A stretch of 64,000 nt of DNA from Streptantibioticus silvisoli (GTDB taxonomy: Bacteria > Actinomycetota > Actinomycetes > Streptomycetales > Streptomycetaceae): positions 1 through 64,000 of the forward strand of contig NZ_JAAGKO020000003.1 of assembly GCF_027947535.2 (NCBI RefSeq), written 5' to 3'. The position numbers and the translations under genes are program-made. Position 1 is the stretch's first letter; every line of letters begins with the position of its first letter. A model generated the notes under the pieces. The model did no database searches. It was not told the origin of the DNA and saw only the letters and a program-made list of their open reading frames with translations. This document shows, in pieces, positions 41,939-50,923 of this stretch.

Positions 41939-42739
41939 TCAGCTGGCGTTCTCCCAGGTGACGCCGAAGTCGCCACCGGACAGGGTGCCCGGCGAGGCCA
42001 TGACGTCACCGCTGTCGCTGTTCTGCATGGTGATCTTCTCGGGCGAGGCGCCGCTGAGGCTGGAGCCGTTGGCGGTCGAGCCGGTGAAGTTGACCGAACC
42101 GAAGTTCGACAGGTTGGCGATCGAGCCGCCGACCGAGGTGGCTTCGGCGATGACCTCGGCGGAGCTGTCCTGGTAGCCGGAGGAGCCCGCGTGGGTGGTG
42201 GTCTTCGTCCAGCCCTGGGTGCTGTCGGCCAGGGTCATGGTGAAGGTGCCGTCACCGTTGTCGGTCACCGTGGCGGTCAGCTGGTCGCCGGGGGCCACCG
42301 TCACCGAGTAGGGGGACTCGGCGGCGGGCAGGACCTCCCACCAGGCGCCGTACTGGGCCTGGCCGCCGATGCAGTCGGCCTCGGTGCCGGTCTGCTCCAG
42401 CGCGGAGTTGTTCAGGCCGTCCAGGCCCACCCAGAACGACGAGTAGGTGTCGGACGAGCCGCAGGTGATCGACGGCTGGGTCCACGAGGAGGACACCGAG
42501 GTATCGCTGCCCTGGGAACCGCTCGCCGCGTAGCCCGACCAGTTGCCCGAGCTCATGTCGTTCTTCTTGACGTCCGCGCTGTGGCGCAGGTCGTGGCTCT
42601 CGGTCCGGGCCACGGAAGCGCTCACCTGGGCGGGGTGAGCGGAGTGCGGGGTGGCGGCGTGGGCCGCCGGCGCCACGAACGCCATCGCGGCCGCACCGGC
42701 GACGACGGCGACAATACGAGCAGAACCCTTCTGGGGCAT
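41939..42739 (-). CDS. Secreted G1-family glutamic endopeptidase
   Basis: A 266-residue exported protease. Residues 1-28 are a signal peptide (IVAVVAGAAAMAFVAPAAHA). The mature G1/eqolisin domain starts NWSGYAASG and holds Q88 in SSWTQPSI and E199 in SAEVIAEATS, at the positions of the catalytic Gln-Glu dyad of scytalidoglutamic peptidase. WVGLDGLNNSALEQTGTE and QYGAWWEVLPA are family signatures. These enzymes work at acid pH. ATG 42739 has GGAG upstream. It is divergent from the SDR gene with a 620-base gap. Confidence 0.92.
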   Translation of the reverse strand: MPQKGSARIVAVVAGAAAMAFVAPAAHAATPHSAHPAQVSASVARTESHDLRHSADVKKNDMSSGNWSGYAASGSQGSDTSVSSSWTQPSITCGSSDTYSSFWVGLDGLNNSALEQTGTEADCIGGQAQYGAWWEVLPAAESPYSVTVAPGDQLTATVTDNGDGTFTMTLADSTQGWTKTTTHAGSSGYQDSSAEVIAEATSVGGSIANLSNFGSVNFTGSTANGSSLSGASPEKITMQNSDSGDVMASPGTLSGGDFGVTWENAS

Positions 42740-43361
42740 GGGGTGACTCCATACGGTTCGTGGGGGGTGCTGTGGGGGGGTACCGGGCGGCTGCGCGCCG
42801 ATCCGCCCGGGTCGTACGGGTGGTGCGGTCCAGCTGTGGGGGTGTCCTCCGGAGTGGGCCCGACACCGGGTGACGGACGAAAGCTTGCGCGACAGAACAT
42901 GAACATGGCAAGGACTTTCCGAACATTCAGGATTGAGCGAATTGGCGTCCAGAGAATGCGCCGACGGTGAGATCGGGACGTTTCGCCGCGAATCACGACC
43001 ACCAGGGTCGTTGTTCTCATCACCCGCTCTGACCTGCGACAACGCGGGAACGTAATAGCGCTGGGACCGATATGAAACGCGAGGTTCGCCAATTCTCCAC
43101 AGTTGTGCAGGTGTTGCAACCGAGTGTAGACCCCGGGAAACCGGGTAAGGCAAGGGGTGTGACGTGAACTCGCGGGAAACTGTCGGCGCGTCAATTCCCG
43201 AAGTCATTTCCCAAGAGCCGCTGGTTATTGCCGTATTCAGGTCCGCGAAGTGCGGTCGACGGCCGCGCGAACCGCTGTCGCGGCCGGGTCGGCGGGCGTG
43301 CGGAAAGCGTTCCGCGTGGCGGAGTTGACCTGGAGCGCGCTCCAATCCGTAGCCTCGCCGC
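42740..43361. other. 620-base divergent region
   Basis: Between the G1 peptidase and SDR starts. The left third is GC-rich. Bases 42880-43250 are lower in GC than their surroundings and contain several TTG/AAT-rich patches that could hold the peptidase promoter, but no consensus pair stands out. No gene is seen. Confidence 0.45.
43325..43355 (+). promoter_or_regulatory. MerR-type promoter with 19-bp spacer
   Basis: TTGACC (43325-43330) and TAGCCT (43350-43355) are separated by 19 bases, two more than optimal, which is the hallmark of promoters activated by MerR-family proteins. TTGGAGCGCGCTCCA-type dyad (CTGGAGCGCGCTCCAA) fills the spacer. The start codon comes six bases after the -10, so the transcript is leaderless or nearly so. 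Confidence 0.75.
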
Positions 43362-44327
43362 ATGACCACGACTCAGCACAGGATTGGCTCCGGCTTCGGC
43401 CCCCGCAGCACCGCCGCCGAGGTTCTCGACGGCATCGACCTGACCGGGCGGCTCGCCGTCGTCACCGGCGGATATTCCGGCCTCGGCCTGGAGACCACCC
43501 GGGCGCTCGCCGCGGCCGGCGCCCGGGTGGTCGTGCCGGCCCGGCGGCCGGACGTGGCCCGCGCGGCGCTGGCCGGCGTGGACGGCCACGGACGTGTGGA
43601 GATCGACGCGCTCGACCTGGGCGACCTCGGCAGCGTCGAGGCGTTCGCCGACCGGTTCCTGGCCTCGGGCCGCGACATCCACCTGATGATCGACAACGCG
43701 GCCGTCATGGCCTGCCCGGAGACCCGGCTCGGCCCGGGCTGGGAGGCGCAGTTCGCCACCAACCACCTCGGGCACTTCGCGCTCGTCAACCGGTTGTGGC
43801 CGGCCGTCGAGCGCGGCGCGGGCCGCGTGGTGGCGGTCTCCTCCTCCGGCCATCGCATCAGCGCGATCCGCTGGGAGGACCCGCACTTCGAGCACGGCTA
43901 CGACAAGTGGCAGGCGTACGGCCAGGCCAAGACCGCCAACGCGCTGTTCGCCCTGCACCTGGACTCGCTGGCCGCCGACCGCGGCGTGCGGGCCTTCTCG
44001 GTCCACCCCGGCGGCATCCTCACACCGCTCCAGCGGCACCTGTCCCGCCAGGAGCAGGTGGACCGCGGCTGGATCGACGAGGACGGCAAGCAGATCAACG
44101 ACGCCTTCAAGTCCCCCGAGCAGGGCGCCGCCACCCAGCTGTGGGCGGCGACCTCACCCCGGCTGGACGGTCTGGGCGGCGTCTACTGCGAGGACTGCGA
44201 CATCGCGGAACCGGTGGTGGAGGAGGGGGCCACGAGCGGCGTCGCGTCCTGGGCCACCGACCCGGCCGAGGCCGCCCGGCTGTGGACGCTGTCGGCGCAG
44301 CTGACCGGCGTCAACGCGTTCGCCTGA
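43362..44327 (+). CDS. Short-chain dehydrogenase/reductase
   Basis: A 321-residue classical-type SDR, longer than usual and closest to retinol-dehydrogenase-like/oxidoreductase homologues in actinobacteria. VVTGGYSGLGLETTRAL is the TGxxxGxG cofactor loop, DNAAVMACPETRLG is the NAG-type motif, SSSGHRIS supplies the Ser and YGQAK the Tyr-x3-Lys. PGGILTPLQRHL follows. ATG 43362 is directly behind a MerR-type promoter, so a MerR regulator encoded elsewhere should induce it. The substrate is unknown. Confidence 0.92.
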   Translation: MTTTQHRIGSGFGPRSTAAEVLDGIDLTGRLAVVTGGYSGLGLETTRALAAAGARVVVPARRPDVARAALAGVDGHGRVEIDALDLGDLGSVEAFADRFLASGRDIHLMIDNAAVMACPETRLGPGWEAQFATNHLGHFALVNRLWPAVERGAGRVVAVSSSGHRISAIRWEDPHFEHGYDKWQAYGQAKTANALFALHLDSLAADRGVRAFSVHPGGILTPLQRHLSRQEQVDRGWIDEDGKQINDAFKSPEQGAATQLWAATSPRLDGLGGVYCEDCDIAEPVVEEGATSGVASWATDPAEAARLWTLSAQLTGVNAFA

Positions 44328-44703
44328 CCGGCACCGCACGGCCGGCCCGCGCACACCGCGCAGCCGACGCACCCCGCACACCGCACCGCCGGCCGACGCA
44401 CCGCACCGCCGACCCGCGCGCACCGCACCGCCGGCCAGCGCACCACCGCGCCAACCCGCGCACCGCCGCGCCGGCCCACGCACCGCACCGCCGACCCGCG
44501 CACACCGCCGCGCCCGGCCCGGGACCACTCCCCCGGCGCCGGGCGCGGCGCGCTTCCGGCGACGCGGCGCCGCTCAAGCGGCAGCCGGCGCGGCTCAAGC
44601 GCTCCGGCGCGGCACGGCACCGGCGTGGCTCAAGCGCTCCGGCGCGGCACCGGCACGGCATCGGCACGGCTCAAGCGGCCCGGCGCATACGGTCCGGCGC
44701 GGC
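44328..44703 (+). repeat. Degenerate CGCACCGCACCGCC and GGCTCAAGC repeats
   Basis: Between the convergent SDR and CitE stops. Bases 44335-44515 are built of CGCACCGCACCGCCGGCC-like units. Bases 44570-44710 hold at least five copies of GGCTCAAGC within a 30-55 base unit containing GCTCCGGCGCGGCAC. The last GGCTCAAGC includes the CitE stop codon, so the array seems to derive from that gene end. No gene. Confidence 0.65.
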
Positions 44704-45561
44704 TCAAGCCGCCACCCGGTCGGCCAGCGCCAGCACCCGGCGGGCGCCCTCGACGACGGCCGCGTCGACGAAACGGCCGTCGGGCAGCGCGAGGGCGCCC
44801 TCCACCTCGCGGGCGGCGGCGACCACCTCGGCGGCCCGTTCGATCTCCTGCTCGGTCGGCAGGTAGGCGCGCACGATGGTCCCCAGTTGCCGGGGGTGGA
44901 TCGCGGTACGGCCCAACAGGCCCAGGGCGCGGCCGCGTTCGCACGACCTGGCCAGTCCGTCGAGGTCGCGTACGTCGGGGTAGACCGACTGGGCGGGCGC
45001 GGGCAGTCCGGCCGCGCGGGCGGCGACCACCAGCCGGGAACGGCACCAGTCCAGGCCCGGGTCCGGGGGCACCCCGAGGTCGGCGCCCAGGTCCGCCTCG
45101 CCCAGGGCGATCCCGGCGACCCGCGGGTGGGCGGTGGCGACGGCGTAGGCGTTCTCCATGCCGAGCGCCGACTCCAGCAGCGGGTACAGGCCGGCCGGCG
45201 GCAGCGTGCCGCGGACCTCGGCGGCGAGCGCGGCGACCTGCCGTACCGCGGCCGGGTCGGCGACCTTGGGCAGCCGCAGGCCGCTCACCCCGGGCAGCGC
45301 GGCGACCGCCGTGACGTCGTCGCGCCAGCGCGGTCCGTCGAGCGCGTTGACCCGCACGTGCACCGCCGGGCCGCCGGCCGCGGGTTCGGCGAACAGGTCG
45401 CGGACCGCGTCGCGGGCGTAGGACTTGCGGTCGGCGGGGACGGCGTCCTCCAGGTCGACCAGGACCACGTCGCTGCCGGCGTCGAGCGCCTTGGTGACCA
45501 CGCCGGGCCGGTCGCCGGGGACGTAGAGCCAGGTCAGCCAGGGCTGGGCGGCGGCGTTCAC
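44704..45561 (-). CDS. HpcH/HpaI aldolase/citrate lyase (CitE-like)
   Basis: A 285-residue TIM-barrel lyase or thioesterase of the CitE family acting on acyl-CoA such as citramalyl-, malyl- or 3-hydroxyacyl-CoA. WLYVPGDRPGVVTKALDAG is the CoA-side start, DVVLVDLEDAVP holds the metal acidic residues, VRVNALDG the conserved Arg, and ALGEADLGADLG and GLLGRTAIHPRQL follow. GTG 45561 overlaps the CoA-transferase stop as GTGA. The two proteins probably activate a dicarboxylate as CoA thioester and then cleave it. Confidence 0.9.
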   Translation of the reverse strand: MNAAAQPWLTWLYVPGDRPGVVTKALDAGSDVVLVDLEDAVPADRKSYARDAVRDLFAEPAAGGPAVHVRVNALDGPRWRDDVTAVAALPGVSGLRLPKVADPAAVRQVAALAAEVRGTLPPAGLYPLLESALGMENAYAVATAHPRVAGIALGEADLGADLGVPPDPGLDWCRSRLVVAARAAGLPAPAQSVYPDVRDLDGLARSCERGRALGLLGRTAIHPRQLGTIVRAYLPTEQEIERAAEVVAAAREVEGALALPDGRFVDAAVVEGARRVLALADRVAA

Positions 45562-46805
45562 AGCACCCCCCGTTCGCGCAGGCCGGCCAACTCCTCGTCG
45601 GCCAGGCCGAGGCCGCCCAGGACGCTGTCGGTGTCGGCGCCGTGCGGGCGTCCCGCCCAGCGGATGCCGCCGGGGGTCCGCGACAGCCGGAAGAGCACGT
45701 TCTGCATCTTGACGCTCCCGAGTTCGTCGTCCTTGACCTCGGTGATGCTGCCGAGGGCGGCGTACTGCGGGTCGCGCATGACGTCGGTGACGTCGTAGAC
45801 GGGCGCGACCGCGGCCTGGGCCGCCTCGAAGGCGGCGACCACCTCCTCGCGGGTGCGCAGCGCGACCCAGGCGCCGACCGCCTCGTCGAGTTCGTCGGCG
45901 TGCAGGGCCCGGGTGGCACCGCTGCCGAACCACTCCTGGTCGACGAGTTCGGGCCGGCCGACCAGCCGCATGACGCGTTCGGCGATGTTCTGCGACGAGG
46001 TGGAGACCGCGACCCACTTGTCGTCGCTGGTGCGGTAGGTGTTGCGCGGCGCGTTGTTGGCCGAGCGGTTGCCGGTGCGCGGCTGGACGTGGCCCAACTG
46101 GTCGTACCACAGCGGTTGCGGGCCCAGGACGGTCAGGATCGGCTCGATGATGGCCATGTCGATGACCTGGCCGGTGCCGGTGCGGTCCCGGCCGGCCAGC
46201 GCGGTCATCACCGCGTAGGCCGTGGTGAGCGCGGCGATGGAGTCGGCGAGGCCGAACGGCGGCAGGGTGGGCGGGCCGTCGGGTTCGCCGGTGATGGCCG
46301 CGAAGCCGCTCATCGCCTCGGCCAGGGTGCCGAACCCGGGGCGGCGGCTGTACGGGCCGGTCTGGCCGAAGCCGGTCACCCGGGCCAGCACCAGCCCGGG
46401 GTTGGCGGCGGACAGCCGGTCGTAGCCGAGGTTCCAGCGCTCCAGGGTGCCGGGGCGGAAGTTCTCGATGACGACGTCGGCGGTCTCCGCGAGCCGGACC
46501 AGCAGGTCCTGGCCCTCGGGGGCGGACAGGTCCAGGGTGACGGTGGACTTGTTGCGGCCCAGCAGCTTCCACCACAGGCCGACGCCGTCCTTGCTGGGGC
46601 CGTGACCGCGGGAGGGGTCGGGGCGGCGCGGGTGCTCGATCTTGATGACCTCGGCGCCGAAGTCGCCCAGCATGGTGGCGGCCAGCGGTCCGGCGAACAG
46701 CGTCGCCAGGTCCAGCACGCGCAGCCCGGCCAGCGGACCACCGCCGGCCGCGGGCTCCTCGGGGCGGTCGGCGGGGCCGGGGGCGCAGGTGGGGTGGGTG
46801 CTCAC
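45558..46805 (-). CDS. CaiB/BaiF family III CoA-transferase
   Basis: A 415-residue CoA-transferase. LAGLRVLDLATLFAGPLAATMLGDFGAEVIKIE is the classic family start, shown here in its ends LAGLRVLDLATLFAGP and GAEVIKIEHP. VVIENFRPGTLERW follows, with the region near residue 150-175 (GFGTLAEAMSGFAAITGE) around the expected catalytic aspartate zone. GTG 46805 has GAGGA nine bases upstream. It forms a translationally coupled pair with the CitE-like lyase, suggesting conversion of an organic acid such as citramalate or malate to its CoA ester and cleavage. No dedicated regulator is adjacent. Confidence 0.92.
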   Translation of the reverse strand: MSTHPTCAPGPADRPEEPAAGGGPLAGLRVLDLATLFAGPLAATMLGDFGAEVIKIEHPRRPDPSRGHGPSKDGVGLWWKLLGRNKSTVTLDLSAPEGQDLLVRLAETADVVIENFRPGTLERWNLGYDRLSAANPGLVLARVTGFGQTGPYSRRPGFGTLAEAMSGFAAITGEPDGPPTLPPFGLADSIAALTTAYAVMTALAGRDRTGTGQVIDMAIIEPILTVLGPQPLWYDQLGHVQPRTGNRSANNAPRNTYRTSDDKWVAVSTSSQNIAERVMRLVGRPELVDQEWFGSGATRALHADELDEAVGAWVALRTREEVVAAFEAAQAAVAPVYDVTDVMRDPQYAALGSITEVKDDELGSVKMQNVLFRLSRTPGGIRWAGRPHGADTDSVLGGLGLADEELAGLRERGVL

Positions 46806-47196
46806 GGTCGCTTGTCCTCGCAGATGCCTGGAACGGTGCGGTCCCGCGCGGCGGACCCGGCCGGGTCCGCGGCGCGGCGGAATCCCGCGGTGCTGGAACG
46901 GTCCGCCGCCGCGGTCGGCGGCGGGGGCGGAAGGGCGGATCGGGCCGGGCCGGGGCCCCCGGGGGCGTGCCGTGCGCCGCGCCCGGCCCGGCGGGCGGCG
47001 GGCGGTCTTGCGCGGTGGGCGGCTGTCCAACGGTGACCGGCTGCCCCGCGGTGGGCGGCTGTCCAACGGTGACCGGCTGTCCGGCGGCGCGCGGCGGCGT
47101 ACGTCCCGGATCGGAGGACGAGACGGCACGCGGCGTACGTCCCCCACCGGAGGCCGGATCGGTGGGCGCCCGGCGTGGGGGGACGCGGCGGCGGGG
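46806..47196 (+). repeat. Intergenic region with 36-bp duplication (47011-47082)
   Basis: CGCGGTGGGCGGCTGTCC followed by AACGGTGACCGGCTGCCC is repeated at 47011 and 47047 with a 36-base period. Partial copies of GACGGCACGCGGCGTACGTCCC occur near 47095 and 47131. The region separates the CoA-transferase start from the end of the DraG operon. No gene seen. Confidence 0.65.
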
Positions 47197-48594
47197 TCAC
47201 GGGGTGTCCCCGGGCGGGCGTCGCAGCAGGGCCAGGGTGCGGTCGGCCAGCGTGTCGAAGCCGGTGCCGTCGAAGCCGGCCACGCTGCTGGCCAGCCGGT
47301 TGCGCAGCGGCGCGGTCCACACCTCCGGCAGGGCGGCGGCGCCGGTGAGCAGGCCGGTGACGGCGCCGACGGTGGCGCCGTTGGAGTCGGTGTCGCAGCC
47401 GTCGGCCACCACGCGGGTGACGCTCGCGGTGAAGTCGCCGCGGCCGTGCACCAGGGCGGCGGCGACCAGGGCGGCGTTGGGCAGTACGTGGACCCAGTGC
47501 AGGTGGCCGGTCTCCGCCTCGATCCGGTCCACGACGCGTTCCCAGTCGGCCTCCTCGCCGGCCGCGCGCACCGCCGTGCGGACCGCGGCGGCCAGCCGGG
47601 AGTCCGGCGGCACCACGCTCAGGCCGGCTTCGACGCACCGGGCGGGGTCGTCCAGGACGACGGCGGCGGCCGACAGCGCGGCGGTGAACATCGCGCCGTA
47701 CAGCCCGTTGGCGGTGTGGGTGAGCGCGGCGTCGCGCCAGGCGGCGCGGGCGGCGTCGCCGGGCCGGCCGGGGTGGACCCAGCCGAGGACGTCGGCGCGG
47801 ATCTGCGCGCCGATCCACTCGCGGAACGGGTTGCGGCGGCGGGCGGTCAGCGGTGGTTCGACGCCGTCGAGCAGGTTGCGGTAGGCGACGCGTTCGGCGG
47901 TGAAGGTGCGGCCGGCCGGGAGTTCCTCCAGCCAGACCCGCGCGACGTCGGCGGTGGTGAACCCGGTGCCGTGCCGCTCCAGCAGCAGCAGGGCGAGCAG
48001 CGGGTAGTTGAGGTCGTCGTCCTCGGGCATCCCGTCGATGTTCTCCACCAGGCTGGTGGGGGCGCTGCGGCGGTTCCACGGCCAGCGGTGCGCGACGCCG
48101 GCGGGCAGGCCGACCGCGGTGAAGTAGCCGGACAGCGGCCAGTTGCCGGTGGCCTCGGCGATCTCACGGATGCCGGCCCGCGGGATCTTCTCCACCGGTT
48201 TGCCCAGCAGGCAGCCGGCGGCCCGGCCGAGCCAGGCGCCGTGCAGCCGGTCGCGCAGTGCGGCGGGGCCGGGCGGTGCGACGTCCAGCGTCTCGGTCCA
48301 GCCGGGGCAGGCGGCCTCGATGGCGGCCAGGGCGTCCGGTTCGGCGGTGGCGCGCGGTGCGGGCAGCGCGTCGAGTTCGTCGAGCAACTCCTGCGCCAGC
48401 GCCCGCAGTCCGGCCCCGGCCGGCTGGTCGGAGGCGCCCTTGCGGGCCGGTGCCGCGCTGCCTCCGGCGCGGGTCCAGCGGTCCGCGATCGCGCGGACGG
48501 CCGGGCCGTGGCGGCCGTCCTCGGCGGCCTGGCGCAGTTCGTGGCCGACGAGGTCCTCCGGCTGGACCCACGACAGCCGCAGGGCGGCGGACAT
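47197..48594 (-). CDS. ADP-ribosylglycohydrolase-family protein 1
   Basis: A 465-residue member of the DraG/ARH fold with a ~120-residue N-terminal extension before the core (GAWLGRAAGCLLGKPVEKIP). The metal motifs are EDDDLNYPLL in place of TDDT, HTANGLYGAMF, and VADGCDTDSNGATVGAV near the C-terminus, all with acidic ligands kept. The longer form resembles bacterial DraG relatives of unknown substrate that cleave O- or N-ribosyl bonds. ATG 48594 shares its A with the upstream stop (TGATG). It is the last gene of the ABC transporter operon. Confidence 0.9.
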   Translation of the reverse strand: MSAALRLSWVQPEDLVGHELRQAAEDGRHGPAVRAIADRWTRAGGSAAPARKGASDQPAGAGLRALAQELLDELDALPAPRATAEPDALAAIEAACPGWTETLDVAPPGPAALRDRLHGAWLGRAAGCLLGKPVEKIPRAGIREIAEATGNWPLSGYFTAVGLPAGVAHRWPWNRRSAPTSLVENIDGMPEDDDLNYPLLALLLLERHGTGFTTADVARVWLEELPAGRTFTAERVAYRNLLDGVEPPLTARRRNPFREWIGAQIRADVLGWVHPGRPGDAARAAWRDAALTHTANGLYGAMFTAALSAAAVVLDDPARCVEAGLSVVPPDSRLAAAVRTAVRAAGEEADWERVVDRIEAETGHLHWVHVLPNAALVAAALVHGRGDFTASVTRVVADGCDTDSNGATVGAVTGLLTGAAALPEVWTAPLRNRLASSVAGFDGTGFDTLADRTLALLRRPPGDTP

Positions 48595-49745
48595 CAGGCG
48601 CCCGCCTGCCCGGTCAGGCCGAGGAAGGCGGTGCGGTGGTCGGCGGTGCGGCGTTCGTCCGCGCTCCAGACGGCGCGGGCGACGGCGGCCATCGTGGTGC
48701 CGGGGGCGTCCAGGTCGAGGCGGCTGGCCTCGGCGACCGGTCCGGCCCAGTCGGCGGGCACGGCACCGCGGCCGTGCAGGGCGCCGGCGACCGCGCCGGC
48801 CATGGTGGCGATGGAGTCGCAGTCGCGGCCGTAGTTGACCGCGCCGATGACCGCCTGGCGCAGGTCGCCGCCGGTGGCGACCAGCATGCCGAGGGCGACG
48901 GGCAGTTCCTCGATGGCGTGCAGCCGGCTGGGGCGGCGGGCGCCCAGGCCGGGCTGCCGGTAGGTGTCGCCGACGGTGTCGTAGGGGCGTACCGCCTCGC
49001 GCAGCGCGGGGACGGCCGGCTCCCAGCCGTCGCAGTTCGCGGCGGCCTCGCAGACCGCCTCGATGGCGGCGCGGGTGCCGTCCTTGGCCAGGGCCAGGCA
49101 GGCGGCCACCACGGAGGCGGTGTCCGCGCCGGGCACGCAGGCGGCGGCGACGGCGGCGGCGAAGACGGCGGCGGCCTCGCGGCCGTAGGAGGACTGGTGG
49201 GCGCCGGCGATCTCGACGGCCTCGGCGTACGCGGCGCGCGCGTTGCCGGCGTTGGCCAGGCCGACGGGCGCCATGTACATCGCGGCACCGCAGTTGACGA
49301 TGTTGCCGACGCCGGCCTCGCGCGGGTCGACGTGGCCGTAGTGCAGGCGGGCGACGATCCACTTCTCGGCGAGGAAGATGCGTTGCAGCGGCAGTGCCTC
49401 GGCCTCCAGTTCCGGGATCCAGCGCGGGGTGGTCATCAGCTCGGGCACGAAGTGCTCGGCGACGTGGTAGGCGTCGAGGTGGTCGCGGACGGTGTCGTAG
49501 ACGCGGACCAGGGCGTGCGTCATCAACGTGTCGTCGGTGACGTGCCCGTCGCCCTTGTGGTACGGCGCGATGGGCCGGGCGGTGCGCCAGTCGTCGTAGT
49601 AGGGCGGGACGGGGCCGGTGACGGGGCCGTTCCAGCGCTCGCGGATCTGTTCGGGGGTCCAGCCCTCGGCAGGGCCGCCCAGGGCGTCACCGACCGCCGC
49701 TCCGACCAGGCAGCCGCGGGCGCGATCCTCCAAAGGCGTGGTCAT
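48594..49745 (-). CDS. ADP-ribosylglycohydrolase-family protein 2
   Basis: A 383-residue DraG-family hydrolase with complete dinuclear-metal motifs. GCLVGAAVGDALGGPAEG opens the fold, GHVTDDTLMTHALV gives the first TDDT cluster, HQSSYGREAAAVFAA the middle loop, and VNYGRDCDSIATMAGAVAG the last cluster. It therefore should be an active glycohydrolase, cleaving the ribose C1 bond of an ADP-ribosyl or other ribosyl substrate. ATG 49745 overlaps the preceding stop by ATGA. It is the third of four paralogues in a row. Confidence 0.92.
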   Translation of the reverse strand: MTTPLEDRARGCLVGAAVGDALGGPAEGWTPEQIRERWNGPVTGPVPPYYDDWRTARPIAPYHKGDGHVTDDTLMTHALVRVYDTVRDHLDAYHVAEHFVPELMTTPRWIPELEAEALPLQRIFLAEKWIVARLHYGHVDPREAGVGNIVNCGAAMYMAPVGLANAGNARAAYAEAVEIAGAHQSSYGREAAAVFAAAVAAACVPGADTASVVAACLALAKDGTRAAIEAVCEAAANCDGWEPAVPALREAVRPYDTVGDTYRQPGLGARRPSRLHAIEELPVALGMLVATGGDLRQAVIGAVNYGRDCDSIATMAGAVAGALHGRGAVPADWAGPVAEASRLDLDAPGTTMAAVARAVWSADERRTADHRTAFLGLTGQAGA

Positions 49746-50923
49746 GCTGAGTCCAATCTGGCGTTGCGGGGTCCGCAGGGCGGGTGGGGGGCGAGGGCGG
49801 CCAGCCGGGCGGCGGTGGCCGCCAGGTCGTGCCCTTCGAGGTCGGGGTGGGCGCAGCCGAGCAGGGTGGCGCAGGTCCGGGCCCAGGGGTCGGGCAGGGT
49901 GTCGATGCCGCCGACGGCGCCGGTGAGGGCACCGGTCAGCGAGGGCGCGGAGTCGGCGATCCGCGACAGGCAGGCGGCCGCCGGGACGGCCGCGGTCAGG
50001 TCGCCGCCGGACGCCCAGGTCAGGGCGAGGGCGACGGGGACGGTCTCGGCGGCGGCGACGCCGTAGCTGTAGACGTGGTCGATGATGCGGGGTTCGAGCA
50101 GGGGGACGGCGGTGAACGCGGCGCGGTGGCCGGGTCCGCCGCTGCGGGCGACGGCGTCGCGGGCGATGTCGAGGGCGGCGGCGGCGTTGCGGCCGATCTC
50201 GGTGTCGGGGGGCAGTTGGCGCACCGCGGCGCGTACGGCCTGGTGGGTGCCGGCGCCGCCGAGGGCCGCGGCGACGGCGGCGGCGACGGCCCGGGCGCCA
50301 TGCACCCCGTCGCCGTCCTGGGTGTAGCGGGCGTCGACGGCGGCCAGGTCGGCGGCGCGTTCGGGTTCGCCGGGGCGCAGGGCGGCGAGCACGACGGCGC
50401 GCGGGCAGGCGGCGTCGTCGAAGTAGTGCGGGTTGTCGTGGCCGGTGACCGGCGGGCGCAGTCCGGCGGCGAGGTTGGCCAGCGCGGCCCGCACCGAGAT
50501 GCGGGCCCGCAGTCTGCGGTGGGCGGGCACCGGGTCGGCATCGTCGGCCCGGTCGGCCAGCGCCAGCCAGGCGGTGCGCAGCGCGGCGGCGATCGCCTCG
50601 TCGCCGGTGCCGTCGGCGGCCAGGACGGCCAGCGCGGTCCAGGCGGCCCACTCCGCGTCGTCGGACGGCCCGAGGGCCAGCGGCGCGGGTGAGACGTTCA
50701 GGGCCAGCGGCACCGGCAGCGCGGTGGTGCCCTCCAGTTCGGCGAACCGGTCGAGTTCGCCGGCCAGCCGCCGGGTCCACGGCGGCAGGACGGCGGACCG
50801 GTGCCGGGCGGCGGGCCAGCCGGCCGCGTCGCCGGCGGCCAGGCCCAGCACGGCGCCGGCGATGCGGCGGGCGGTCTCGTCGCGGCCGCCGGGCAGGACG
50901 GCCAGGGCGGGGTCGGTGGTCAT
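49742..50923 (-). CDS. ADP-ribosylglycohydrolase-family protein 3, degenerate active site
   Basis: A 393-residue DraG-fold protein. GAVLGLAAGDAAGWPAA and YTQDGDGVHGARAVAAAVAAA show the family. The first metal cluster is reduced to PSDDAEW, losing the final Thr. The last cluster reads SRIADSAPSLTGALTGAVGG in place of the usual G-R-D-x-D-T/S, losing one acidic ligand. It may be a regulatory or scaffolding paralogue, or have a changed specificity. ATG 50923 has AGGAG seven bases upstream and overlaps the preceding stop by ATGA. It is the second of the four. Confidence 0.88.
   Translation of the reverse strand: MTTDPALAVLPGGRDETARRIAGAVLGLAAGDAAGWPAARHRSAVLPPWTRRLAGELDRFAELEGTTALPVPLALNVSPAPLALGPSDDAEWAAWTALAVLAADGTGDEAIAAALRTAWLALADRADDADPVPAHRRLRARISVRAALANLAAGLRPPVTGHDNPHYFDDAACPRAVVLAALRPGEPERAADLAAVDARYTQDGDGVHGARAVAAAVAAALGGAGTHQAVRAAVRQLPPDTEIGRNAAAALDIARDAVARSGGPGHRAAFTAVPLLEPRIIDHVYSYGVAAAETVPVALALTWASGGDLTAAVPAAACLSRIADSAPSLTGALTGAVGGIDTLPDPWARTCATLLGCAHPDLEGHDLAATAARLAALAPHPPCGPRNARLDSA

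Noticed and set aside
38531-42970. A 1,479-codon open frame on the plus strand
   Set aside because: It runs opposite to the methyltransferase, MBL, MarR, FAD oxidoreductase and G1 peptidase genes, whose family motifs are clear. Long antisense frames are expected at this GC content.
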